Of a DNA stretch of 64,000 bases, positions 10,178 through 20,421 are shown one piece after another. A model generated the notes under the pieces. It worked only from the letters and a program-made list of their open reading frames with translations. It had not been told where the DNA came from and did no database searches. Every line of letters begins with the position of its first letter. Position 1 is the first letter of the stretch. The translations under genes and the position numbers were made by a program. The DNA comes from Oryzias latipes (Eukaryota; Chordata; Actinopteri; Beloniformes; Adrianichthyidae). The stretch is taken from the NCBI RefSeq assembly GCF_002234675.1, contig NC_019862.2:18995514-19059513 (forward strand), in the 5' to 3' direction.

Positions 10178-13100
10178 ACGATTTATCGTATTTCGGGCAG
10201 ATACTCGAAGCAGTGTTTTCAGGTAAATACCCCAGGGCGGTTCAGTTAATTAACTCACCTGCTCAGCGTCCTATTTAAGCCAGGTGCGCAGTTGTTCATT
10301 CTTTCTTACCTTCAGCGCTCATTCTTCGCCGGTCTCCGAGCCCGCGGGTCTCCTTCTCTTTCGGCGTCTTGCCGTGTTCCCCCGTCCTTGGGAAGGATGA
10401 TCCCCATCTTTCTGATGTGGGGTTTTGGTTTCGCCGCGTCTGCTCTCCTTAATTTCTCCTCCGATCCGTGGGCGGCTGACGATCCGCGGGCGGCTGACGG
10501 CGCACAGCGCGTTCGTTTCGCCGCGGTCGCGTGCATCTGCAGGGGGTGTGCTTTCCGCAATGTTCGGGATGTCCGTGCCCCCCGATCAGGAGTAGTCCGG
10601 GTCTTGTCGTCTGCCGTGGTCTCCCCAATTATCCACGGTGAGCGTCGTGCGGTACTTTTCCCGTGTAGTTTTCTATGGCTGCGTCTCACTTCCTGTTTAC
10701 TTCGGTGACGTCACGCCCCTAAGGACCCTGGGAATTGTAGTTTTTCTCCGGGTCCTTCATGATGCACTTCTGATTCTTTTTCTGCTGCGTAGTTCTGCGT
10801 CGTCCGGTTGTTTTATTTTTTTTCAGGGGTTGTGAGGTCCTTTCTGTGGTTGTGAAGGCTGGCAGACCTCGTTTGGACAGGTTTCTCGTGCTTGCTGAAT
10901 TTATCGTGGCTTTTAGCATTTGTTTTCTATTGCTGTTTTGTTCTTTGGGAGCTGTGTGTAAATCTTGATTGTCTTTAATTTGATGCTGGCTTTATTATTA
11001 TGGCGGTTCTTCTGTTTGTTTTCTTCGTTGTTGTAGCTGCTGGTTAGTTGGAATGTGAATCAGTGTCTCTTGGACCCGTCTCTGCTCTATGGACATTTTC
11101 CCTTATGATTGGTCTCTCTTATGCAGCGTCTAGGGCTCATTTTATTCATTCAGTGATCCTCGTTCATTGCCCCCGCATGTTCTGCATCTGGTTCTGCTCC
11201 GCCTGTTTTTCCCCGCTCTGTGTACCCCAGTGGGTCATGCCCTGGCTTCAGGGACTTGCGTCGGCCGCATTAGTGAGTGTGTCGGTCTCGTCGCGGCCTT
11301 GTTTTCTCGGCTGGACAGTTAATTTGTTATTCTCTCTCTAGTTGGTTGGAGGTTTGTGGGGGCTATGTGATGGATTCTTCCGGGGCATCGTTTTCAAAGC
11401 TGCCACTGAGGGTGGCCCCTAGGAAGTGTTCAGGTTGACGTGACTTGATCTGGACCTGCTAGCGCCTCGCAGTTTAATCTTCTGGGCATCAGTGGCCTGG
11501 TTCCCCATGCGCCTTCAGGATTGGTATATATTTTCTTCAGCTCCCCATGCTGTCTCCACGAGTTTCCTCCGAACGCGATATAAGGCTGAGGATGACTGTC
11601 ACTGATGGTCTCACTGTTCTGCCTCTATGCCTCTCAGTGGCGTCTCTTGGCCTTCAGTTGGCGCTCGAGGTGTTTGTCGGTTTACCTTCCGTTGTCGTGG
11701 CAGTCCTCAAAAAATCGACTTTATCGCCCTGTACTGGATATTTGTAGGCGATGGGTGCCCTTCATTTTGCATGTTATTGATTATTTCTTGGTGGCCAACT
11801 TTACTCTGTATCCCTGGTCTTTTGAATCTCTGTGGAAAAACTTTATTTTCAAAAATTGGGTTTCCACGTTATCTATAATGTATGGTCCTCCACCCGTCCG
11901 GATTTATTTTTCTTCTATAGATTTGGGTGGTTCATTGATGCTTGTCTCTCCCCATTATGTCATCTCTAGCTTTTGTGCAGCATGTTATTTCTTCGAATTT
12001 TGGTTGGATATGATTCGTCAATGATTGGGCCACCTGACATTTGCTGTAGCTTTGGTCCTATGGTCATCCGTTCATCTTGTGTTCTTGTTCTGGGTAGTTC
12101 GATCCTGGGCCACGTGTTCCTGTTCTGGATTTTCGTGTTTTGCGTTTGATCTTTCCCTCTCTATGCCTGGAGTGGTTTTGTGATACCTGTTGTGTCTTCA
12201 GGCTCCCTCCACTTGTTCTCCTGAGTCTGCGCCTTCTGGTTTGGGGGAAAAGGATTTAAGAAGAGTGGTTTGTGTTTGTCCGGCCGCCGGAATCTACAGC
12301 TCTGATGGTTTTTAAGGGGTCGTCCGGTTATTTCATCCTTGGAGATTATATTAAGGCTGATTCAATATTGAATGATAGTATTGTGTCATCGGTTGACTTG
12401 GTTAATGTTTAAATAACACCTTGAGCAACTTCTACCCTGACCGTAGGAAATATATCACTTGCGCTCTCAAGCTTAGTTCAAGAGTTAAATCTTGTGTCCA
12501 CAAGTCAGTCTTCCATCTGCCTTGTTTAAGCAGATGACACTCTGCTAGATGCATCCCCATTTAGAGGCTTGTTATACTCCGCCTCTAAATGCTTAAGGTT
12601 CAGTCTAGCAAAAATACTATCAAAACCTATGATCCCTCATGGCTCTCAAGTTCTCTTTTGCAGTATCCAGTCGCCCTTGGCTAATTGAAAAATTTGAGAA
12701 CCACTAATATCAAATACAAGGCATCAAATCCAGCCGAGCTGTAATCCTTTGCTACGTGGGATGTTGACCTTCCTCATCTACAAATCTCCTTGGCTACTCT
12801 TCCCATCTACTACTCCTACTCCTCGATGGCCTCCTGAAGGTGCGTCCCTCTGAAACTGTCAAAGGTTACTTTTCTCATCATTGGAGTATATAAAAAATTG
12901 GTGTTAAGATTTCGTGCAGGTCATATATTTCACTATCATTTCACTGTTGGAATTTGTAATTATGGTGGTTTCTAGGGTGCGATAAATCCACAATGGGTCT
13001 TTACCTTAACTATCTACTAAATTTCACTTTCTCAGATTTGTTTTTTGAAAAGCACTGTTATTTAATTTATCTCAATCATTTTGAAACTGATCAGTTTCTG

Positions 13101-13439
13101 GGTTATTTATATATTCTTGTCAAGACTAATACTGCTTTGTTTTTATCTATGCATCGCATCCTGAGCCTGCGAACCCCTACGCCCCGATCAGCTTCTCCGT
13201 TTCCAGGAAATGATGTCACCCATGCATTCCTTGATCTGGTGCTGCAACGATGACTGCTCGACGTACCTATTGCTGCACTGAAAGGGACGGGGCGTTGGAC
13301 CTCCTCTGCATTCCAATGACACTTCTGACTGAATTAATTAATCAATGTCAACCGCAGAATGAATGTGAATTCTTCAATTATAGATGTTAAAAGAAAATTA
13401 TAGCCAGGAGGAAGCCTCAAAAATTTAGGTTGCTCTAAG

Positions 13440-13800
13440 TTGTATCATAGTATGCGCGGAGCTCGAATCTGGTTCTTAAGCTCATTTGTTTGTAGTATGC
13501 CAATGAAGCATAGTAAATATGGGCGTTGAACTCGTTCTTAATATTGAGATGGAACCTCAATTATATGGATGTTCCTTGAGCGCTTATAATTGGTATGCCA
13601 AATGGAGAAAATTATGGCTATTAAGCTCGTTCGTGGTACTGTCGTTGGGAGCTTCGAAATAATGGATGTTACTTAAGCGCGTGTATATATAGTTGCCAAA
13701 ATGGAAGAGTTTATGGCCATCAAACTTGTTCTTGGTTTAATAGAAGTTCCGATAATGGCTGTTAAGCATGTCATACGCCATCGGAAGCTTTTGATTGGAT
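13440..13800 (+). repeat. Degenerate tandem repeat of about 100 bp inside E1
   Basis: Successive blocks share the order CTCGTTCTT/G, TGGATGTT-CTT-AGCGC, GCCAAATGGA and TTATGGC. They are strongly diverged and differ in length. They lie just upstream of the regular minisatellite. Confidence 0.55.
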
Positions 13801-13944
13801 GTTAAGTTAGTGTATCATACGGGTTGTTTGGCGGTTTAAATTATAGTTCTGCACAGCGTTTTGCGGAAGTGAGCTTACGTTCTAAGATCACGTATAAGTA
13901 ATTTTATGTTGGCTCCCCTTTTATTTCTTTCCCTCTCTCTTTCA

Positions 13945-14540
13945 GATAGTATGTTCCTCTAGTGGTTTCCACGAACGGGAGCGACCCTACAGTCAATGGT
14001 GCCGGGTCACACATAGCAGATCCACTAGATAGCATGTCCCCTTCGTGGCGCTGTACTCGAACGGGGCGGCCCAACGGTCAATGGTGCCGGGTCACACATA
14101 GCAGATCCACTAGATAGCATGTCCCCTTCGTGGCGCTGTACTCGAACGGGGGCGGCCCAACGGTCAATGGTGCCGGGTCACACATAGCAAATCCACTAGA
14201 TAGCATGTTCCCTTCGTGGCGCTGTACTCGAACGGGGGCGGCCCAACGGTCAATGGTGCCGGGTCACACATAGTAGATCCAGTAGTTAGCATGTTCCCTT
14301 CGTGGCGCTGTACTCGAACGGGGGCGGCCCAAACGGTCAATGGTGCCGGGTCACACATAGCAGATCCACTAGATAGCATGTTCCCTTCGTGGCGCTGTAC
14401 TCGAACGGGGGCGGCCCAAACGGTCAATGGTGCCGGGTCACACATAGCAGATCCACTAGATAGCATGTTCCCTTCGTGGCGCTGTACTCGAACGGGGGCG
14501 GCCCAAACGGTCAATGGTGCCGGGTCACACATAGCAGTCA
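13945..14540 (+). repeat. Minisatellite of 85-87 bp, about seven units
   Basis: The landmark GGTCAATGGTGCCGGGTCAC recurs at 14076, 14162, 14248, 14335, 14422 and 14509, with a diverged first unit at 13991. Period is 85, 86, 86, 87, 87 and 87 bp. The last units are nearly identical, the first is the most diverged. The 87-bp period keeps one frame open over several units, which explains the long apparent ORFs on both strands. Confidence 0.95.
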
Positions 14541-14815
14541 TACTGGGAAATGAAATGAAAATGGAATGCTGCCGAAAACACACCCCATTTTATTACACAC
14601 TGATTATACATTCACATTTTCTCTTCTTCTGGATGATTTTAGTGTTGGGGGTTTTGTTACCCGAAAGTTTTATGGAAATTTTATGGAATTTTATGGAAGT
14701 TTTATGGAATTGAACGGAGCCTTATGCCAAACGAAAATATGTGAATGCCAACTTTAAGAATGTGGAAAAATGTCAAATAAATATTTCTTACTGCAAGAGT
14801 TGTCTGACTGAAATG

Positions 14816-15171
14816 ACGATTTATCGTATTTCGGGCAGATACTCGAAGCAGTGTTTTCAGGTAAATACCCCAGGGCGGTTCAGTTAATTAACTCACCTGC
14901 TCAGCGTCCTATTTAAGCCAGGTGCGCAGTTGTTCATTCTTTCTTACCTTCAGCGCTCATTCTTCGCCCCACCCTCCTCCCCGGCTTCCACCTGTGGGCT
15001 CCGTAAAGGGGGGTTTTGTTACCCGAAAGTTTTATGGAAATTTTATGGAATTTTATGGAAGTTTTATGGAATTGAACGGAGCCTTATGCCAAACGAAAAT
15101 ATGTGAATGCCAACTTTAAGAATGTGGAAAAATGTCAAATAAATATTTCTTACTGCAAGAGTTGTCTGACT
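14816..15171 (+). mobile_element. Internally deleted 356-bp derivative (copy E2) in tandem with E1
   Basis: Residues 14816-14968 repeat 10178-10330 and 15009-15171 repeat 14647-14809, with about 40 bp of unrelated filler between. E2 is therefore E1 lacking about 4.3 kb. GAAATG separates E1 from E2 (14810-14815) and follows E2 (15172-15177), where the LINE frame resumes. Confidence 0.85.
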
Positions 15172-15394
15172 GAAATGTGTCAAATACTGAACAGTGTCAT
15201 TAAGAAACACAAAGAGAAAACAAATTACCCAGACCCTTTAGTTGGTAAAAATGAGATGTGCAACAATATTCAGGACATGACAAATGAGTTTAATGGATAT
15301 TTTGCAAAAATAGGACAAAAGTTTGCCGACGAAATAAATCGTTCAAAATTATCAGAAAAAGAAGCTGTCGAACACTGCATAAAAAGAAATAGTA
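15172..15394 (+). pseudogene. LINE ORF2 relic, second piece
   Basis: The frame EMCQILNSVIKKHK continues through NYPDPL and NNIQDMTNEFNGYFAKIGQK, a conserved pre-RT segment of non-LTR retrotransposons. It ends at a SINE inserted after HCIKRNSK. Confidence 0.75.
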
Positions 15395-15655
15395 AATGGT
15401 GTATACTTATGTAGCGCTTTCTACCTTCTTTCAAAGGCCCAAAGCGCTTTACAGTCAGAGTCCCATTCTCCCATGCACACACACATTCATGGCGGCTCCG
15501 CTGCCGAACACTGGCGCCAACCTCCCACCAGAGGCAAGGTGGGGTTCAGTGTCTTGCCCAAGGACACTTCAACACATCGGCGTGCAAGGCGGGAATCGAA
15601 CCTGTAAACTTACGATCATGGACTGACCGCCCTACAGCTGCACCACGGCCACCCC
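15395..15655 (-). repeat. tRNA-derived SINE inserted in the LINE
   Basis: On the minus strand the head near 15650 reads GGTGGCCGTGGTGCAGCTG and a B-box-like GGTTCGATTCC follows. The other end holds TAAAGCGCTTTGGGCC. The same family lies at 26817-27022 and 40890-41105. AAGAAAT occurs on both sides and may be the core of a worn target duplication. Confidence 0.75.
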
Positions 15656-16527
15656 TCAAGAAATCCAAATTCGATCTATTTGAGAAGCAAATTAAGTTCT
15701 AATACGTGTTAACGAATTCAAAAACAAAACATCTACAGACTGTAACGGAATTAATATGATGATGATAAAGATGGTCGTTGATTCCATTGTTGACCCGCTA
15801 ACCTATATTTGCAACTTATCCTTTCAAACAGGAACATTTCCACAAAAAATTAAAATAGCCAAAATAATTCCACTACACCAATCAGAGGACAAACACCAAC
15901 TAACAAATTATAGACCAGTGTCTTTTACTCAACCATTTCTCGAAAATACTCAAAAAAGTGTTCCTCACAAGGCTGGAAAATTTCGTAGAAAAACACAAAC
16001 TAATATGGTTTCAGAAAAAACAGATCAACATCACAGAAGAAATTATAAATGGCACTGACAATAAAGAGTTCGCAGTAGGAGTGTTCATCGATCTGAAAAT
16101 GGGTTTTGATACTACTGATTATAACATTTTAGTTAACAAACTGGAAAGATATGGAAAACGAAGACCAGCATTATAATGGTTAAACAGTTACATTACTAAC
16201 AGGCAGTAGTTTGTCCAACTGGACAACTGTAAATCATCCCTGCTAAATTTAAGCTGTGGAGTTCCACAAGGGTCAAAATTAGGTCCCACACTGTTCATCC
16301 TGTACATTAATGATATACACTTGGTATCAAATACACTCAAATACTTTTTATATGCCGACGACAAAAGTGTAGTCTGTACAGGGGAGAACCTCAGGGAAAT
16401 TGTAAAAACATTAAATACAGAATTAAGGAAACTAAAACAATGATTTGAGAAAAATAAACTCTCACTCAGTGTTAACAAAACTAAATTCATGATTTTCGGA
16501 AATCACAACATTTCTGCAGATTTCTGC
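15656..16527 (+). pseudogene. LINE reverse transcriptase relic, third piece
   Basis: Across frames one reads KIKIAKIIPLHQSEDKHQL, NYRPVS, then VFIDLKMGFDTTDYNIL, CGVPQGSKLGPTLFILYIND, FLYADDKSVV and LSVNKTKFMIFGN. These are the ordered RT motifs of a non-LTR element, including the PQGS and YADD catalytic box. The mobile copy is dead: there are frame changes near 15945 and in-frame stops at the positions of WF and RQ (16175-16212) and before FEKNKL. Clade not assigned. Confidence 0.9.
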
Positions 16528-16757
16528 AAGGTGCAGTTTGTTGTTCCAGACTCCTTTCAGCTGTTAAGGAGTCTGATGGCAGAGGGCAAGAAAGTGTTAC
16601 TGAGTCTGGTGGTCCTGCACTTCACACTCCTGTCCCTCCGTCCCGAGGGGAGGAGAGTGAACAGACCTCGTTGCGGGTGGGTGGGGTCCTTGATGATGGA
16701 AGCAGCTCTCCTGCGGACCTTGCGTTTGTTGATGCTCTGCAGTGAGGGCAAAGTTTG
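16528..16757 (-). repeat. 3' part of a second LINE (antisense)
   Basis: The stretch containing GAGTCTGATGGCAGAGGGCA and a C/G-rich block resembles the antisense 3' region of the LINE at 17282-19300. It is separated from that LINE by the interspersed repeat 16757-17280. Confidence 0.5.
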
Positions 16758-17280
16758 CGTGAATGAATTAAATATCTCACACTAGTTGGTTTGAATGCAT
16801 AAGTATGCATGTGTGAAAAATGTCTGTATTGTGTACATGTTGACATGTGGACATTTTTGCAGTTAACAGGTGTGTTTATGACATTTGAATGTGTGTGGAC
16901 AGGCCCCGCCCCTTTGGGATTTGTATTCTATCTGTACCCTACCGTAATGATAAACATCCAGTAGCTTGTTGCTTTATGCTGCTTCATGGTTTTACCCCCC
17001 TCCCCCCTTCTATAATCACCCTCCAACCCCCCACCCCTTGCTAACATCCCTCTCTCTTCTTCCCTTCTTTCCTTTTCCGTCCGGTCCAACACAAAAGAAT
17101 TTCAAAAGCAATTAACATAAATAAAGTTTGGCCTCAATTACAAAAGGGGTTTCTTCAGACATACCTCTGGTTTGTCAGAAGATTAATAACCCCTCTTGTA
17201 AAAGTAAGATATGACACAAGAGGCCTTTAGCTGTCATCTGTTTGCCCAGCTGTTGGACAGGACAAGTTTAAAAAAAAAAA
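16757..17280 (+). repeat. Interspersed repeat fragment, second copy at 49790-50345
   Basis: Shared landmarks are ATGTTGACATGT, GCTTTATGCTGCTTCATGGT, CATCCCTCTCTCTTCTTCCC, AAATTACAAAAGGGGTT-like and CCAGCTGTTGGACAGGAC. The copy near 49.8 kb continues further 5' in a GC-rich part. Element class not recognised. Confidence 0.8.
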
Positions 17281-17281
17281 G

Positions 17282-17445
17282 AAAAAAAAAGGATGGAATC
17301 AACGATGCAGCTGTAGAAGTTGCTGAGGATCTTTGAGGACATGCCGAACTTCCTCAGCCTCCCCAGGAAGTACAGCCGCTGATGAGCTGTCTTCACCGGC
17401 GCTTAGAGATTTGATCTAAAATGTAAAGCACATTCTAAATAAAAT

Positions 17446-17538
<93 letters not shown>

Positions 17539-19300
17539 GCTGTGTGGTGTTGAGTTTCCAGGTGAGGTCCTGGCTGAGGTGGACCCCCAGATATTTCAAG
17601 CTGCTCACCCTCACCACTTCCAGACCCAAGATAAGAAGTGGCTGATGAGGGTTCCTCCTCTCCTTCCTCATGTCCACTATCTACTTTGTCTTGTCTGTGT
17701 TAATGGTGCGGTTGTTGTCCTCACAGCGTGTCATCAGACTGTCCATCTCCCTCCTGTAGGCTGCTTCGTCCCTGCCAGTGATGCGTCCTATCACAGTGGT
17801 ATCATCAGCGAACTTCAGGATGATGTTGTCCTTATGAGAGGCCACACAGTCATTAGTGAACAAGGTGTAGATGATGGGGCTGAGAACACAGCCCTGTTGT
17901 GTGCCGATGTTAGAGATGATGCTGGCTGAAGTCCTGTTCCCTATTCTGATAGACTGAGGCCTGCCAGTCAAAAAGTCCAGAAGCCAGTCACAGATGATGG
18001 GGTGTGTTCCAAGGGAGAACAGTTTGTGAGTGAGCATGTGGGGAAGGACCTTGTTGAATGCAAAACTGCAGTCGATAAAGAGTGTCCTCATGTATGAGTC
18101 TTTGTTCTCCAGGTGTGAGAGGGAGGTGTGCAGTGCTGCAGCAATGGCATCTGAGGTGGACCTGTTGGGCCGGTATGCATACTGCAGGGGGTTTAGTGTG
18201 TCTGGGATGCTGCTCTGAACGTGGGTCAGCCTTTCTCAGGCCGTACTTCGCCGTTTTGTACTCTGAATAATTGCCAGATGTACATGCACTGGAGCGAGCA
18301 CGCAACATGTGACATACATGGCGGTTTATCCAGGGCTCCTGGTTAAGAAACATCCGGACTTGGATGGTGGGCACGATGTTCTCTGCACAACTCCCGATGT
18401 ATCTAGTCACATAGTCAGCATAATCCTGTATGCTGACAGAAGAGTCCTCCAGAGTGGCTGCAGCTTTAAACACATCCCAGTCGGTTGTCATGAAACAGTC
18501 CTGCAATGCGCTCTCAGTCTCAGGTGTCCAGAGCTGAACCTGTTTGGTGACTGGATTATATTGTTTGAGTCTTTGTCTGTAGGCTGGGTACAAAAACAAA
18601 GAGATGTGGTCCAAGTGTCCAAAGTGGGGTCGGGGTGCGGCCCTGTATGCACAATTTATGTTGGTGTAACCATGATCCAAGATGTTCTTGTCACGAGTGG
18701 GAATGTCTACGTGCTGGTGATATATGAGAAATACGGTCCGAAGATTGCACTGATTAAAGTCGCCCCGCCCACAGAAAAAAAAACAGCATTGGGGTGAGCC
18801 ATCTCTAATGCGCTGATGACGTCATGGAGCTTGCCGAGTGCCGCTGCAGAGTTGGCTCGAGGGGAATATAGACGATGGCTAAAAACACGGCTGTAAACTC
18901 CCTAGGCAGGTAATACGGACGGCACTTCAGCATCAAAAACTCAACATCAGGCGAACAGTGCTGGTGAACAGTCCGTACGTCCTCACACCACGTGTTGTTG
19001 ATAACACACACACGCCGACCCCCTTCACCTTACAGGAGGCTGCTGTCAGATCTCCCCGATGAATGGAGTGAATCTGTAGCTGAAAAGCGGAATCTGGGAA
19101 GTTTTCTGAAAGCCAAGTTTCAGTGAAACTCAGAGCATAGCACTCTCTTATTTCCCGCTGCATCGTCGTCCTGGCTCTTAGTTCGTCCAGTTTGTTGTCC
19201 AGAGACCGCACGTTGGCTAGCAGGAAGCTGGGTGGCAGTGGTCAAGTTGCTTTTAGCCGAGCGTTGAGCCCTCCCCTCCTGCCTCTCTTGCGGCGCCGTC
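17282..19300 (-). pseudogene. Second LINE: endonuclease and reverse transcriptase relic
   Basis: On the minus strand the order is endonuclease (about 19211-18805, with LSFTETWLSENFPDSAFQL and FLAIVYIPLEP), a linker (18680-17988, with DYVTRYIGSCAENIVPT), and RT (18091-17681: FIDCSFAFNKVLPHML, WLLDFLTGRPQSIRIGNRTS, GCVLSPIIYTLFTNDC, FADDTTVIG). The C-terminal part follows, with VSSLKYLGVHLSQDLTW at 17665-17540. FADD is the catalytic motif. Several frame breaks show it is inactive. A trinucleotide array with a short retroposon tail is inserted at about 17405-17536. GC-rich sequence up to 19430 may be the 5' end. Confidence 0.9.
17446..17535 (+). repeat. (ATT)n microsatellite
   Basis: About 30 perfect ATT units. 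It follows a short segment (17405-17445) that looks like the 3' end of a retroposon, so it probably grew from a retroposon tail. Confidence 0.95.
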
Positions 19301-19544
19301 TCTGAAGCACTCTCCCCGGGTCAGCTGGCTTGCGGGAGGCCGCCGCGCCGGGGGCATCCTGATGGTCGTGGCGGTGGTCATTAGGGCGCACATGCTCTGG
19401 GTTGTAGAGTAGACGCCTGTCCTCTGTAAAAGCATGTTCAGGAAACAACATATACCACTTTCTTGAACACACAACACATGCTCTTTTGGTATGTAGCATA
19501 AGGAGCAGTAAAGAGTCACCAATCAACCTACAGATAAAAATAAT

Positions 19545-19805
19545 TATTGGTACTCTATAGATTCCACAAGGGGGAAATTCTTCTCCACATTTTGACCCAT
19601 CCCCTGGGGGAGTGGTGAGCTGCAGCCTAACTGCACTCAGGAGGCAGTGGCATTAAGGGCAGCATAAGGCCCTCACTGGGTGATGTTCATTGCTCGGGAG
19701 TGGTATGGTTATTGACCCAGTACCATTGTTTCTCCCCTCCTGGAATCGAACCCTGGATTCCTGCATTGTAGCCTCTCACCTTACGAACCGAGCTACCCAG
19801 CCGCT
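19545..19805 (-). repeat. tRNA-derived SINE, antisense
   Basis: On the minus strand the head reads TGGGTAGCTCGGTTCGTAAG (A box) and GGTTCGATTCC (B box). The 3' part is CCAGGGGATGGGTCAAAATG-like. A related copy lies at 27285-27530. It is not a functional tRNA gene because the body does not close into a cloverleaf acceptor stem. Confidence 0.85.
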
Positions 19806-19824
19806 TCCGATGTTTGCTCTTTGA

Positions 19825-19965
19825 CAGTGAGAGGAACTTGGAGTGCCAGGAAAAAAACCCATATGCTCAAAGAGAACATACAAACTTCACAAAGAAAGGA
19901 CCCAAGAGGGATTTGTACCAGAGCCTTCTCGATGTGAGACAACAAAACTGACCAACACACTATTG
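19825..19965 (-). repeat. SINE fragment, antisense
   Basis: AGAGAACATACAAACTTCAC and the TTTGTACCAGAGCCTTC stretch match the antisense header part of the SINE family at 3308 and 51165-51375. Confidence 0.5.
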
Positions 19966-20421
19966 TGCAGCCCTCAGCGTTTTTCAGGCTTTCATTTAAT
20001 TTTCTCTGGCTTCATTGAATACATTCAACCTTTCAGTCAATATGCTGTAGAACTAAATGCTCTTTTTTTCTTTTAGAACTGTGTGTTCAACATCATGCCA
20101 CAATAGTAGAATAATCGTGATAAATGTATCTTTAACATCTATATATGGACAGAAACGTTTTGTTTAGACACATAGTTTTAAGAGATAGATCTTTTTGAGC
20201 GGAAATCTTTTTGAATTGAGTTCAAATAAAAATGCCTGGTCCCAAGAAGTTTAGAGTATGAAATCTGCCATCAGAACTAATCATGAGCTTCTGGAAAAGA
20301 TGTAAAACAGACGCAGATTTTTCCACTCAGCAATTAGCTTGGCTGCTCCACTGACCAAATAAAACAGCCACACTGGTGGGGCTTTACTGTCACAGCTTTC
20401 TGTGCAGATTATTGCATAAAG

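Larger units (their letters stand above)
10178..14809 (+). mobile_element. Unclassified 4.6-kb mobile element (copy E1) flanked by GAAATG
   Basis: The interval interrupts a LINE reading frame and is bounded by GAAATG (10172-10177 and 14810-14815). The first 153 bp (10178-10330) and last 163 bp (14647-14809) recur without visible differences in the following 356-bp element. There are no obvious terminal inverted repeats, no TG...CA LTR ends and no poly(A) tail. The start contains a TATA-like TATTTAA near 10271, then a GC/CpG-rich block to about 10700. The interior to 13300 has only short, unrecognised frames. The 3' part carries degenerate and then regular tandem repeats. Candidate classes are a tyrosine-recombinase element (Crypton or DIRS/Ngaro-like) or a nonautonomous DNA element with 6-bp target duplication. 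No catalytic domain is visible, so the class stays open. Confidence 0.65.

Noticed and set aside
10292-12024. Open frames in E1 as a gag, RT or tyrosine recombinase
   Set aside because: I compared them with RT, RNase H and recombinase motifs from memory and found no ordered motif. A short VLVLGSSILGH stretch near 12085 recalls SGNH hydrolases of some retroelements, but the rest does not follow.
13945-14540. CRISPR-like array
   Set aside because: Units are 85-87 bp with no variable spacers between repeats, in a vertebrate genome. It is a minisatellite.
14216-14713. 165-codon ORF (and 139 codons on the opposite strand) over the minisatellite
   Set aside because: Both come from the 87-bp period, which is a multiple of three. 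The same repeat is open on both strands and starts or ends in unrelated sequence.
17444-17929. Poly-Tyr ORF at the (ATT)n array
   Set aside because: It is created by the microsatellite and runs antisense through the LINE.
19720-19800. Possible tRNA gene on the minus strand (A- and B-box present; also at 27440-27530, 3310, 32580)
   Set aside because: The boxes are embedded in SINE heads with SINE bodies downstream, and no acceptor stem closes.
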